NCBI RefSeq assembly: GCF_013836145.1 | Contig: NZ_CP057483.1 | Span: 1,860,001-1,924,000, forward strand | DNA length: 64,000 bases | Reading direction: 5' to 3' | Source of the DNA: Citrobacter sp. RHB25-C09 | GTDB lineage: Bacteria; Pseudomonadota; Gammaproteobacteria; Enterobacterales; Enterobacteriaceae | Shown here: positions 32,973 to 41,732 of the stretch, piece after piece | How positions within the stretch are numbered: position 1 is the first letter of the stretch | Layout: each line of letters opens with the position of its first letter | Program-made: the position numbers and the translations under genes | Notes under the pieces: generated by a model | Told to the model about the DNA's origin: nothing | Database searches by the model: none | What the model saw: only the letters and a program-made list of their open reading frames with translations

Positions 32973-35945
32973 GCTGTTTTTTGACCTTCCGACTTTAGCT
33001 GGTCTCAACCGACGAAACTTACCGGAAGCCGGTATCCGGTTGCTTTTCCAGATATAATCACCTGTCAGATTGATGTGCTCCCAGCCTAACGGCGACAAAT
33101 GCGACAGCAGTTGTTCGTTGATCTTTAGTCCTTTACGCTTCAGGGCATCGATCGCCCTTTCCATATACACAGTATTCCACAGCGAGATCGCAGCCGTCAG
33201 AAGCGTCAGTCCACTGGCGCGATAGCTCTGATTTTCAGGCTTTCTGTCCCTGATTTCTCCCAGCCGGTGCATAAATACCGCCCGCGCCAGTGCGTTACGT
33301 GCCTCACCTTTATTCAGCCCCGCCTGTACTCGCCGACGCAATGCAGGATCGCGGAACCAGTCAAGCATAAATAGCGTTCGCTCAATGCGCCCAATTTCTC
33401 TCAGTGCTTTGGCAAGTCCGTTTTGCTTGGGGTAGCTCGCTAGTTTTTTCAGCATCAGAGATGCTGTCACGGTTCCCTGCTTTATCGAGGTCGCCAGACG
33501 CAGTACTTCACGCCAGTGAATTTCGATCTCTTTCAGATTCAGGCTGGTCGTTGATATCAGTGACTGAAGCGCCGGGTACTGGTCCGCTTTCCCTTTGATA
33601 AACAGCTTTTTGTCGTGGAGATCCCTGATTCGCGGACAGAACGCAAACCCCAGCAGATGCATCAGGGCAAAGACATGATCGGTGAAACCTGCGGTATCGG
33701 TGTAATGCTCTCTGATTTCCAGGTCGCTTTCGTGGTATAGCAGGCCATCGAGAACATGGGTTGAATCCCTGACCCGACTGATTATGCAGGTGTAAAACGG
33801 GCTGTATTGATCCGAAATATGGGTGTAAAACTGACGTCCAGGCTCCTGCCCGTATTTCGGGTTAACCTGCCCTGCGTAGCGGCCAGAGCTGCCTGTTCTG
33901 AAATTTTGTCCGTCTGATGATGACGTTGTCCCGTCTCCCCAGAATGCCGCCAGTGGTCTTTTCCCCTGCGCGTTTACCAGCTCTGCGAGGGCGGCTGAAT
34001 AGGTTTCGTCGCGGATGTACCATGCCTGGATATCTTCCAGTGATGATTTGGTGCTTCCGGGACAGGCTTCCGCCATTTTGGTCAGACCAAGATTGATGCC
34101 ATCCGCAAGGATGGTGGTGAGGAGCAGGCGGGTATCGGGACGGGTAATGTCGTTTTTTATATGCGAAAAATGTCGGGTAAACGTCGTCCAGCTGTTTACC
34201 TCATCGAGAATTTCCGTGATTTTAGGGCGCGGTAGCATGCTGTAAACCAGCTCTGCCAGCGGTGAAACCTGCACCGGGACGCAGTTATCCAGCGGAGAGA
34301 CTTTTACTCCCCTGTCAGATATTTCCACATCGGGCAGTTCACCAAGGGCTGCCATGGCATTGACCTCTTCAAGTCTGGACTGAAGCAGAGTCATACGGCT
34401 GGTAATGTACTCATGATTATCAGCTGATACGGGCAGGGGCAGCGCCGGTGTGAGTTTGTCAAAGTCCTTTTCGGGAATGAGGTAATCATCAAAGTTTTTG
34501 TAGCGGCGTGAGCCTTTAACCCAGATGTCTCCGGAGCGCAATGCCCCCTTAAGCTCGCTGAGCGCACAAAATTCATAGTACTGCCGGTCAATACCCGCAG
34601 GTGTAATCACCACCTTGCGCCAGCTTTCAGGGACAAACTCAAGCGGCGCTGTCGCCGGAACTTTACGTGACTGCTTCCGGTACATATCCTGGATCACAAC
34701 CAGCGCATCAGCCAGAGGTTGCGCTGCCGGGGTGGCGACTAACTGTAAAGCAGACAACATGCGCGGGGCATATTTCCGTAATGTGCTGTATTTCTCAGTA
34801 ATAATATGCAGCGGATCAAAATTATTTTTTCTGGCGAGATGGCGCGTTTCTTCCAGACTGGCGACAAATTCAGGCCATGGCAGTATGTTTTCTATTGCGA
34901 GCCATGGATCGCCACCGGAATCACGAGCTTCAAACAGTGCCTGGCCGATATCTATGTACTGCCTCAGTTTTGACTGGATCAGCTTTCCGGTCTGCTGAAG
35001 GCGCTCAGCCTGTGTTCTTTTGGCTTTGCTGAACAGGCTGTTCAGCATGCGTTCATGCAGCTCAATCACTTCATCTGTCAGTGTGGCTCTGGCTTCTTCC
35101 AGCACGCACACCAGGATCGCATGACGCCGGGCTGCTGAAAATCGGGTCAAATCCCGGCTGCTCATCTTTCGGCCTTCCCGCGCCAGTTTCAGCAACCGGT
35201 TCTGGTGAATGGTACGATCTATACCTTCAGGTAATGCCAGCAATTCAATGCTACTGAGCCGATCAAGGTGTTGCAGCACGTTCTTACCATTGATTTTACC
35301 CGGCGGTTGCAGAAGCCATGTCAGTCTGGAAGACTTATTATCTGAGGACTCAAGTAAACGATCCAGGGCATCCCTGTGAGCCGGAGTTAACGGGGCATTC
35401 AGGGTCTGAAATACGATTTCATCGCCGCCAGCCATGGCCTCCGCACAGGTACGCTCCACGACATCAATCGCGGGGATTATCACGTTGTTCTTCCGGAGCC
35501 AGACCAGCAGTTCTTCGGCCAGAAGAATACCTTTATCGGTGCGCGTCGCCATCGGCAGCAGGTGTGTAATACAGTCCTGCTGTATTTTGCCGGTGAACGA
35601 TTTTACGCCAAGGTAGCGGTACAGTTCGGTTAAATGTTCGCGTCGCGTGGTTTCCCTGCCGGAAAGGTAAGCAGGCCAGAGATCCCCGGTAAGTTTTAGC
35701 CTGCTGGCGATATGCTTCAGCAGCATATCAGAGGGTGGGATTTTTTTATCCGGTGCAAAGCCGACATTTTTCAGATAGCAAAGAAGGACAGCAAAACCAA
35801 AACGGCTGGCGGGTTTACGGTGAGCACTGATAAGCGCCAGATCATGTTCACTGAAATAGGCCATTCGTGTCAGCGTTAACTCATCGTCCGGTAATGCCAG
35901 TAATGATTCTCTTTCCGACAGAGAAAGAATCTGCCTCCTTGCCAT
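32958..35945 (-). CDS. tnpA: Tn3-family transposase TnpA
   Basis: 995 residues, the usual size for Tn3-type DDE transposases. The N-terminus MARRQILSLSERESLLALPD is the standard IR-binding start, and the C-terminal catalytic part contains AFWGDGTTSSSDGQNF (catalytic Asp) and the YHESDLEIREHYTDTAGFTDHVF block (catalytic Asp), with the Glu near the end. Start 35945 is preferred because AAGGA lies 6 bases upstream; an earlier ATG at 35987 lacks one. It is transcribed divergently from the resolvase across the res region. The stop is inside the left inverted repeat. Confidence 0.95.
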   Translation of the reverse strand: MARRQILSLSERESLLALPDDELTLTRMAYFSEHDLALISAHRKPASRFGFAVLLCYLKNVGFAPDKKIPPSDMLLKHIASRLKLTGDLWPAYLSGRETTRREHLTELYRYLGVKSFTGKIQQDCITHLLPMATRTDKGILLAEELLVWLRKNNVIIPAIDVVERTCAEAMAGGDEIVFQTLNAPLTPAHRDALDRLLESSDNKSSRLTWLLQPPGKINGKNVLQHLDRLSSIELLALPEGIDRTIHQNRLLKLAREGRKMSSRDLTRFSAARRHAILVCVLEEARATLTDEVIELHERMLNSLFSKAKRTQAERLQQTGKLIQSKLRQYIDIGQALFEARDSGGDPWLAIENILPWPEFVASLEETRHLARKNNFDPLHIITEKYSTLRKYAPRMLSALQLVATPAAQPLADALVVIQDMYRKQSRKVPATAPLEFVPESWRKVVITPAGIDRQYYEFCALSELKGALRSGDIWVKGSRRYKNFDDYLIPEKDFDKLTPALPLPVSADNHEYITSRMTLLQSRLEEVNAMAALGELPDVEISDRGVKVSPLDNCVPVQVSPLAELVYSMLPRPKITEILDEVNSWTTFTRHFSHIKNDITRPDTRLLLTTILADGINLGLTKMAEACPGSTKSSLEDIQAWYIRDETYSAALAELVNAQGKRPLAAFWGDGTTSSSDGQNFRTGSSGRYAGQVNPKYGQEPGRQFYTHISDQYSPFYTCIISRVRDSTHVLDGLLYHESDLEIREHYTDTAGFTDHVFALMHLLGFAFCPRIRDLHDKKLFIKGKADQYPALQSLISTTSLNLKEIEIHWREVLRLATSIKQGTVTASLMLKKLASYPKQNGLAKALREIGRIERTLFMLDWFRDPALRRRVQAGLNKGEARNALARAVFMHRLGEIRDRKPENQSYRASGLTLLTAAISLWNTVYMERAIDALKRKGLKINEQLLSHLSPLGWEHINLTGDYIWKSNRIPASGKFRRLRPAKVGRSKNSLNVQ

Positions 35946-35989
35946 ATAGTTTCCTTCATAAATTATTCTGTGCGGTATTTTTAACAAAA

Positions 35990-36105
35990 ATGCTTATCGC
36001 ATAAGGGTACACCCTGACGCTATAACTAAAACGTGACGGCACATCATGAATGAAATAACCTATATGCGATAGATTAAATGCAATAACCTAAATGCGATAA
36101 CACGG
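35990..36105. promoter_or_regulatory. Putative res site of the transposon (resolvase binding region)
   Basis: ATGCGATA-type motifs occur in direct orientation at 36064-36071, 36078-36085 (ATGCAATA) and 36092-36099, spaced exactly 14 bases, and once inverted as TATCGCAT at 35995-36002. They fill the gap between divergent tnpA and tnpR, where Tn3 elements keep res and the shared promoters. Confidence 0.65.
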
Positions 36106-36112
36106 TGAAAAA

Positions 36113-36772
36113 ATGTTCATCAGAGCTTATTTAAGGGCATCGACGGAAGATCAGTTCGCCGATCGGGCAAAAGAGATGCTGGAGCAGTTCGTTCAGGAAC
36201 GAGGCTATAAAATAGCCAGTTACTACCGGGAGAACATCAGCGGAACAAAACTTGACCGCCCGGAACTGGGACGCTTACTGATGGACAGTCACCACAGTGA
36301 TATTTTGCTGGTCGAGCAGATAGACCGCCTGACCCGTCTGAGTAACAGCGACTGGATGACGCTGAAAAAGCAGATAGAACAACATGAGCTGCGGATTGTC
36401 AGCCTGGATGTCCCCACGTCATGGCAGGCGCTGTCAGATAAAGACCCTTCACAGACTGACCCAATCACCTGCGCAGTGATAACAGCTATCAATAATATGC
36501 TTATCGACCTGATGGCTGCGATGTCGCATAAGGACTGGCTGAGCCGCCGCCAGCGGCAAAAACAGGGAATTGAACGGGCCCATATACTGGGGAAATATCG
36601 AGGCAAACAGGCTGATCAGGAACGACATCAGAAAGTTCTGTACTACCGGGAGGTCAAGAAACTGAGCATCCGTGAAACGGCAGAAGCAACAGGCTACAGC
36701 ACTTCACAGGTTTGCCGAATCCAGGCATATCATCGAGATAAGTTAGATTTTAAATCAATAAGTAATAAATAA
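36113..36772 (+). CDS. tnpR: Serine recombinase, transposon resolvase TnpR
   Basis: 219 residues. Catalytic Ser10 is in FIRAYLRASTEDQ and the catalytic-domain Arg residues in VEQIDRLTRLS. The C-terminal DNA-binding helix-turn-helix is in KLSIRETAEATGYSTSQVCRI. It resolves cointegrates of the Tn3 element at res. Divergent from tnpA; 128 bases upstream of the microcin gene. Confidence 0.92.
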   Translation: MFIRAYLRASTEDQFADRAKEMLEQFVQERGYKIASYYRENISGTKLDRPELGRLLMDSHHSDILLVEQIDRLTRLSNSDWMTLKKQIEQHELRIVSLDVPTSWQALSDKDPSQTDPITCAVITAINNMLIDLMAAMSHKDWLSRRQRQKQGIERAHILGKYRGKQADQERHQKVLYYREVKKLSIRETAEATGYSTSQVCRIQAYHRDKLDFKSISNK

Positions 36773-36900
36773 TGCAAGTTCCATTCAATAACACATGATA
36801 ATAAATTTACATTTATTTACATAAATTCACTTTGTGCATACATTTTGGTCATGTAATAGTGAAACAGCACTTTATGTTAAAATTTATAAGAGGGATTTTT

Positions 36901-37263
36901 ATGTCAAATATCAGAGAATTGAGTTTTGATGAAATTGCATTAGTCAGTGGTGGCAACGCAAACAGTAATTATGAAGGAGGCGGAAGTCGTAGTCGTAACA
37001 CCGGAGCCCGTAACTCACTGGGACGAAATGCACCGACACACATTTACAGTGACCCGAGCACAGTTAAATGTGCTAATGCTGTCTTTAGTGGAATGGTTGG
37101 TGGTGCCATTAAAGGTGGTCCTGTAGGAATGACCAGAGGAACTATTGGTGGGGCAGTTATCGGCCAGTGTCTCTCCGGTGGAGGAAATGGTAACGGAGGC
37201 GGAAACAGAGCTGGTTCCAGTAATTGTTCAGGAAGTAACGTCGGTGGTACCTGTAGTCGATAA
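36901..37263 (+). CDS. mcpM: Microcin precursor, MccPDI (McpM)-like
   Basis: A 120-residue class II microcin precursor. The 18-residue double-glycine leader is MSNIRELSFDEIALVSGG, which the C39 peptidase of the exporter removes. The mature part begins NANSNYEGG. It has a central SLGRNAPTHIYSDPSTVKCAN block, a glycine-rich membrane-like segment (FSGMVGGAIKGGPVGMTRG, IGGAVIGQC) and a Ser/Gly/Cys tail ending CSGSNVGGTCSR. From memory this closely matches E. coli MccPDI, the proximity-dependent inhibition microcin, with tail differences. Start 36901 is set by the leader and by GAGGG upstream. Four cysteines suggest disulfides. Confidence 0.9.
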   Translation: MSNIRELSFDEIALVSGGNANSNYEGGGSRSRNTGARNSLGRNAPTHIYSDPSTVKCANAVFSGMVGGAIKGGPVGMTRGTIGGAVIGQCLSGGGNGNGGGNRAGSSNCSGSNVGGTCSR

Positions 37264-37288
37264 GTAAGTATCAACGGAGGATACTGCA

Positions 37289-37486
37289 GTGTTTATTAAA
37301 TTATTGTCTTTTATATTAAGTTTATTACTGGGTTTTGCGCTATTAAGTGGTTCCTCCATTATTGATTTGTCATGGTTTTCGTTGCCTGAGGAATTTTCAA
37401 AAATAGTAATTACATTGATCACCTTGTTTTCCACTGCTAAATTTACAGATATAGTTTTAGCAAAAATAATAACCTTCATAAAGTGA
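37289..37486 (+). CDS. mcpI: Microcin immunity protein, McpI-like
   Basis: A 65-residue hydrophobic protein with two predicted membrane helices (about residues 3-24 and 37-62) separated by a short loop SWFSLPEEFSK. Its position directly after the microcin gene, small size and membrane character fit the immunity protein of class II microcins. GTG start at 37289, with GGAGG 8 bases upstream. It would sit in the inner membrane of the producer. Assignment rests on order and size. Confidence 0.75.
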   Translation: MFIKLLSFILSLLLGFALLSGSSIIDLSWFSLPEEFSKIVITLITLFSTAKFTDIVLAKIITFIK

Positions 37487-37495
37487 TGTTTTGTA

Positions 37496-38146
37496 ATGGA
37501 TGAACGTTCGAGCCAGTTTAGATATAGTAAATACAGCGCTATTATTTTTCTTGCAGTGGTTATTATATCAACTATTGTAACATTATCGCCAACCTTTACA
37601 CTGCGTTATGTTGGACTGGATATTGCATTTTTCATTGTGTTCATTACAGAGATTCTAATTTCAACTCTTGTTTACTTATTTTACCTAAAGGAATTTCCTG
37701 AGTGTAGAATAAAAATAAGAACAGACTCAGCTACAGTTAAATTTTCAGCCCTGTCATTCCTTATAATTATTCTGATACAGTTAGCTGTTTACTGCTACAG
37801 AGACTATTTATATCATTACGAACCATCACAGATAAACTGGATAACAGTTTTAGTGATGACACTGGTCGTACCCTACTATGAGGAGATCGTATACAGAGCC
37901 TGTGCCTTTGGATTTCTGCGTTCAATTTTCAAGGAAAACATTATCATTCCCTGTGTGATAACATCTTTGTTTTTCTCTCTGATGCACTTTCAGTATTATA
38001 ATGTTCTGGATCAATCAGTCCTTTTTGTTGTATCTATGCTGTTATTAGGGGTCAGAATTAAAAGCAGATCCCTTTTTTATCCTATGTTAATACATTCAGG
38101 CATGAATACCTTTGTTATATTATTAAATATTCAAAATATTTTATAA
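37496..38146 (+). CDS. mcpA: CPBP-family intramembrane metalloprotease, McpA-like
   Basis: A 216-residue polytopic membrane protein of the CPBP/Abi family: motif 1 is YYEEIVYR (E-E-x-x-x-R, about residues 126-133) and motif 2 is FSLMHFQY (F-x-x-x-H). Such proteins occur in bacteriocin operons and are thought to act in self-immunity or processing. It lies between the immunity and export genes, the place of mcpA in the MccPDI operon. Its exact role is not established. Confidence 0.8.
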   Translation: MDERSSQFRYSKYSAIIFLAVVIISTIVTLSPTFTLRYVGLDIAFFIVFITEILISTLVYLFYLKEFPECRIKIRTDSATVKFSALSFLIIILIQLAVYCYRDYLYHYEPSQINWITVLVMTLVVPYYEEIVYRACAFGFLRSIFKENIIIPCVITSLFFSLMHFQYYNVLDQSVLFVVSMLLLGVRIKSRSLFYPMLIHSGMNTFVILLNIQNIL

Positions 38147-38148
38147 CC

Positions 38149-39402
38149 ATGAGTATATTCAGGGAGGAAGCATTAGAACATAACAGTGATACAGAGTACG
38201 GAGATATTGTCTTACCCGCGTCATTTGGCATGTCAGTATGCGCCGTTGCTACATTACTTATATTTCTGAGCGTCTCATTATTCGTTTATTATGGTAGTTA
38301 TACCCGCAAGGCTCATCTTACAGGTATAGTGATGCCTTCATCAGGACTGGTGAAAATCACACCGCAATATGCCGGATACGTCACCCGACAGACTGTTTCA
38401 GAAGGTCAGCACGTAGCTGCCGGTGAGCCTGTTTACCATATCAGCGGCGAGCATTACAACGGGCAGGGCACAGGTACACTGGCAGCCATGAGCATGTCCC
38501 TGAAGACTCAGTATGCCATGCTGTCTTCCCAGCAGACTCTGGAATTGCGTGACAACAGTCAGCAGCAGCAGGCCATACTACAGCGAATTGCCTCCCTGAA
38601 ACCACAGATTAAAAGTGCAGAGCTGCGCCTGTCGCTTGCCGGGCATCAGGCCACGCTGGCCGTGTCCGTCATGGAGCGCTATAAAAAACTGGCTGGAACG
38701 CATTACGTATCAGATATCGAATACCAGCAGAAGCAAATTGACGTTTCTACGTCACTGCAAAACGTTGAGGATCAGCGTCAGGGGCTTCTGCAACTACACA
38801 CTGCAATGGAGGCTGCTGAAGAAGATCTTAACCATCTCATCGTTCAGGGGGAAAGCCGTAAAGCTGAGCTGGACAGGCAGTTGCAGGGGATCAGGCAACA
38901 GCAGGACGAACTGGCCGGACAGGAGAACTTTACGCTGACGTCACCGGTATCCGGAACCGTTGCTGCCGTGCTGATCAGACAGGGACAGTCTGTCAGGGCA
39001 TCTGAACCGGTCATGACTCTGGTTCCCGACAATGCTCGTCTGCAGATAGAACTCTATGCCACCAGTCAGAATGCCGGTTTTATTCAGCCGGGGCAGCGTG
39101 TTGCACTTCGGTTCGCCGCATTCCCCTATCAGAAGTTTGGCGTTCAGTACGGGACTATCCGAGAGATAAGCCGTACAACGCTGACCCCTTCGGATTTACT
39201 CTCCGTATCCCCTGTGACCTGGAAAGAGAATGAAGGGCACTACCGCGTCATCGTCGAACCTGAGAATACCTTCATTCTGGCTTATGGAAAACAGGAACCC
39301 CTGCGCCCCGGCATGACCCTTGAGGGGGATGTCAGCCTGGATACCCGCCATTTGTGGGAGTGGCTGACCGAGCCACTCTGGAGCCTGAAAGGAAAACTGT
39401 AA
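38149..39402 (+). CDS. mcpD: Microcin export adaptor, HlyD/CvaA-like (McpD)
   Basis: A 417-residue membrane-fusion (periplasmic adaptor) protein of a type I secretion system. One N-terminal transmembrane helix (about residues 28-48), a lipoyl half-motif GLVKITPQYAGYVTRQ, a long coiled coil (about 105-255) and the second lipoyl half (LTSPVSGTVAAVLIRQGQSV). It links the inner-membrane ABC exporter to TolC. Its stop overlaps the ABC gene start (TAATG). Confidence 0.9.
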   Translation: MSIFREEALEHNSDTEYGDIVLPASFGMSVCAVATLLIFLSVSLFVYYGSYTRKAHLTGIVMPSSGLVKITPQYAGYVTRQTVSEGQHVAAGEPVYHISGEHYNGQGTGTLAAMSMSLKTQYAMLSSQQTLELRDNSQQQQAILQRIASLKPQIKSAELRLSLAGHQATLAVSVMERYKKLAGTHYVSDIEYQQKQIDVSTSLQNVEDQRQGLLQLHTAMEAAEEDLNHLIVQGESRKAELDRQLQGIRQQQDELAGQENFTLTSPVSGTVAAVLIRQGQSVRASEPVMTLVPDNARLQIELYATSQNAGFIQPGQRVALRFAAFPYQKFGVQYGTIREISRTTLTPSDLLSVSPVTWKENEGHYRVIVEPENTFILAYGKQEPLRPGMTLEGDVSLDTRHLWEWLTEPLWSLKGKL

Positions 39403-41579
39403 TGGATACCCTTAAATGGACCGGGAGAAAACAGCTCCCCCTCATCCGGCAGACAGAGTCTGCGGAATGTGGTCTGGCATGTCTGGTCATGATGGCCTGC
39501 TGGCATGGTCTGCAGACAGATTTACCCACCCTGCGCGAACGTTTCAGTATCAGCACACAGGGGATGACCCTGCAGAGGCTGATAGAGTGTGCAGCCGGTA
39601 TCCGGTTGTCCTCCCGGGCCGTCCGGCTGGAGCCGGAAGACCTGAAATCCCTTTCTCTCCCGTGCATTCTCCACTGGAACATGAACCATTTCGTCGTGCT
39701 TTATAAAGTTCGCGGGAGCAGGCTGGTTATCCACGACCCGGACAAAGGGAAGATAACGCTCTCCCTGCAGGATGCAGGAAAACATTTCACCGGTGTCGCG
39801 CTGGAGTTGACGCCGGCCAGTGATTTTACCGCCCGGGATGAAAGAAAAAAAATTCGCCTGCGCCAACTGACAGGCAGGACACCCGGGCTGCTGGCCGCGA
39901 TGTCGCGCATCATCATTTTTGCCCTGGCGCTGGAAATCCTGACGCTGAGTAGTCCACTTCTCAACCAGCTGGTAATTGATGAAGTGCTGGTTGCCGCCGA
40001 TCGAAGTCTCCTGACCGTTATAATCATTGCCCTGCTGCTGCTGTCAATGACCCAGATGCTGCTGTCGCTGGCACGCCAGTGGGCCAGTATAACTCTGTCC
40101 GTCAATTTTAACATGCAGTGGACAGCCCGGGTTTTCCATCATCTGGTGCGTCTCCCGCTGGGCTGGTTTGATGCGCGCAGTAAGGGAAGTATCAATGCCC
40201 GTTTTGAGGCCGTGGATACCATCCAGGAGGCGCTGACCACGCAGGTACTGGAAGGTATTCTGGACGTGTTGCTCGTGATAACTGCGCTCTGTATGATGCT
40301 GCTGTACAGTCCGGAAATGACGCTGATAGCCGTACTGGCAGCCATTATCTACGGTGTGCTGAGGGCGTTGTGGTATCCGTCCCTTCGACAGTCGGCAGAA
40401 GATGCCTGGGACGCAGGTGCCAGGGAGTCCGGGCATTTTCTTGAAACCCTCAACGGTATTCTGAGCCTGAGAATTAACGGCGTGACAGCGCACCGTGAGG
40501 CCGCCTGGCTGAACCTCAACATTGTTCGCAGGAATACGCAGCTGCGACAGAGCCGTCAGCTGATGTGCTATGACATTGCACACACCCTGACCGGCAGCGT
40601 GGTATCAGCGATTATTTTGTGGAAAGGTGCCGGGGAAGTACTGAACGGTACCTTCACCGTCGGCATGCTGGTTGCTTATTTGTCCTACCAGATGCGTTTT
40701 TCATCCAGTATCAGCAGCCTGACCGATAAGTATTTTTCCTGGCGTATGCTTGATATCTACAACGAACGCCTGGCTGACATTGTGCTGACCCCGACAGAAG
40801 ACTATCAGCAACAACCCGCTCAGGAAGACAATGATACTTCTGTCTTCCCGTCCGTATTCCGGGGGGATGTGGCCGACGGTGCCCGTGTTCCTTTATCCCT
40901 TGAGCATATAACCTTCAGCCACAAGGGAGGGAATAAACCGATACTCCGCGGGGTGTCGCTGACACTCCATCCTGGCGAGGTGATGGCCATTACCGGTCAA
41001 TCCGGATGCGGGAAATCGACACTGGTGAAGCTTATCCTGGGGATCCACATCCCGGATGAGGGAACAATCAGGGCATTTGGCATACCGCATACCCACCCGG
41101 ATTATTTTCAGGTACGTCAGCGAATCGGTACCGTACTGCAGGATGACCATCTTTTCAGGGGCTCCATTGCAGATAACATCATTTTTTTCAGTGGAGACCG
41201 CAATCATGAACGAATGATCCAGTGCGCCAGACTGGCACTTATCGACAGCGATATCATGTCTATGCCGATGGGGTATCAGACGCTGATTGGTGAAACCGGT
41301 GGAGGGCTTTCCGGAGGGCAAAAACAACGCATTCTGCTGGCCAGGGCTTTGTACAAGAAACCGGGATTTTTATTACTGGATGAAGCGACCAGCCATCTTG
41401 ATGTTGAAAGTGAAATTCAGATAAGCCAGACACTACGTCAGCTGGGGCTTCCTGTCCTGCTGATAGCCCATCGCCCGGAAACCATAGCCTCTGCAGACCG
41501 GGTTCTGTATCTGGCAGACGGCTGCTTTACGGAGCTGAGGCACAAGCGCACCATTGATGATGGGCTGAACAAAAATTAA
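39402..41579 (+). CDS. mcpB: Microcin ABC exporter with C39 peptidase domain, CvaB-like (McpB)
   Basis: 725 residues. The N-terminal C39 peptidase has catalytic Cys23 in TESAECGLACLVMM and His in HWNMNHFVVL, and cleaves double-glycine leaders. Six transmembrane helices follow (about 165-450), then an ABC ATPase with Walker A GQSGCGKST, signature LSGGQKQR and Walker B LLLDEATSHLD. It matures and exports the microcin at the inner membrane together with McpD and TolC. The start at 39402 is chosen by the TAATG overlap and conserved N-terminus. The gene ends one base before the transposon right inverted repeat. Confidence 0.92.
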   Translation: MDTLKWTGRKQLPLIRQTESAECGLACLVMMACWHGLQTDLPTLRERFSISTQGMTLQRLIECAAGIRLSSRAVRLEPEDLKSLSLPCILHWNMNHFVVLYKVRGSRLVIHDPDKGKITLSLQDAGKHFTGVALELTPASDFTARDERKKIRLRQLTGRTPGLLAAMSRIIIFALALEILTLSSPLLNQLVIDEVLVAADRSLLTVIIIALLLLSMTQMLLSLARQWASITLSVNFNMQWTARVFHHLVRLPLGWFDARSKGSINARFEAVDTIQEALTTQVLEGILDVLLVITALCMMLLYSPEMTLIAVLAAIIYGVLRALWYPSLRQSAEDAWDAGARESGHFLETLNGILSLRINGVTAHREAAWLNLNIVRRNTQLRQSRQLMCYDIAHTLTGSVVSAIILWKGAGEVLNGTFTVGMLVAYLSYQMRFSSSISSLTDKYFSWRMLDIYNERLADIVLTPTEDYQQQPAQEDNDTSVFPSVFRGDVADGARVPLSLEHITFSHKGGNKPILRGVSLTLHPGEVMAITGQSGCGKSTLVKLILGIHIPDEGTIRAFGIPHTHPDYFQVRQRIGTVLQDDHLFRGSIADNIIFFSGDRNHERMIQCARLALIDSDIMSMPMGYQTLIGETGGGLSGGQKQRILLARALYKKPGFLLLDEATSHLDVESEIQISQTLRQLGLPVLLIAHRPETIASADRVLYLADGCFTELRHKRTIDDGLNKN

Positions 41580-41580
41580 C

Positions 41581-41618
41581 CTTAACGTACAATAATTTTC
41601 GATATCCAAACTGACCCC
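41581..41618 (-). repeat. Right inverted repeat of the Tn3-family transposon
   Basis: 38 bp, the perfect reverse complement of the left repeat, followed by the GTTAA target duplicate (41619-41623). Confidence 0.95.
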
Positions 41619-41696
41619 GTTAACTTAACGATAGCACATGGTAAAAAGGTTATAAAAAGTTAGTAATTAAATATTATTAAAAATCATAATGTTACC

Positions 41697-41732
41697 TAAT
41701 ACTAACTGTTAGTCACATTCAGATACAACGAT
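41697..41732 (-). repeat. Right island terminus and core AACGAT
   Basis: 41697-41722 is an imperfect inverted copy of the left end (10698-10722). Four bases later comes AACGAT (41727-41732), the direct copy of the left core. The umuC sequence resumes at 41733. Confidence 0.6.

Larger units (their letters stand above)
32935..41618. mobile_element. Tn3-family transposon carrying a microcin operon
   Basis: 8,684 bp bounded by perfect 38-bp inverted repeats (32935-32972 and 41581-41618) that start GGGGTC and end ACGTTAAG, the Tn3-family pattern. They are flanked by an exact 5-bp duplication GTTAA (32930-32934 and 41619-41623). It encodes transposase, serine resolvase with a res region, and five cargo genes for an MccPDI-like microcin. 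Both ends and both transposition genes are intact, so it may still be mobile. It is nested in the right end of the umuC island, about 100 bases from the right island core. Confidence 0.95.
10698..41732 (+). mobile_element. 31-kb Tn554-like (tyrosine-recombinase trio) genomic island inserted in umuC
   Basis: The two halves of umuC (to 10697 and from 41733) join perfectly in frame as ...SNND|GCVIARS, which fixes the insertion point to the base. Both junctions carry AACGAT (10692-10697 and 41727-41732). One end has three overlapping tyrosine recombinase genes plus a small helical protein, the organisation of Tn554-type or RIT-like elements, which insert site-specifically around a hexanucleotide core and lack classical inverted repeats. 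Cargo: Gabija-like pair, HEPN-like gene, IS3 remnants, a second umuDC, a nuclease-STAND two-gene unit, an orphan gene and a nested Tn3-family transposon with a microcin operon. Confidence 0.9.

Noticed and set aside
35946..35987. Earlier ATG for the Tn3 transposase
   Set aside because: No ribosome binding site and the extension is absent from the standard N-terminus; start at 35945 has AAGGA at good spacing.
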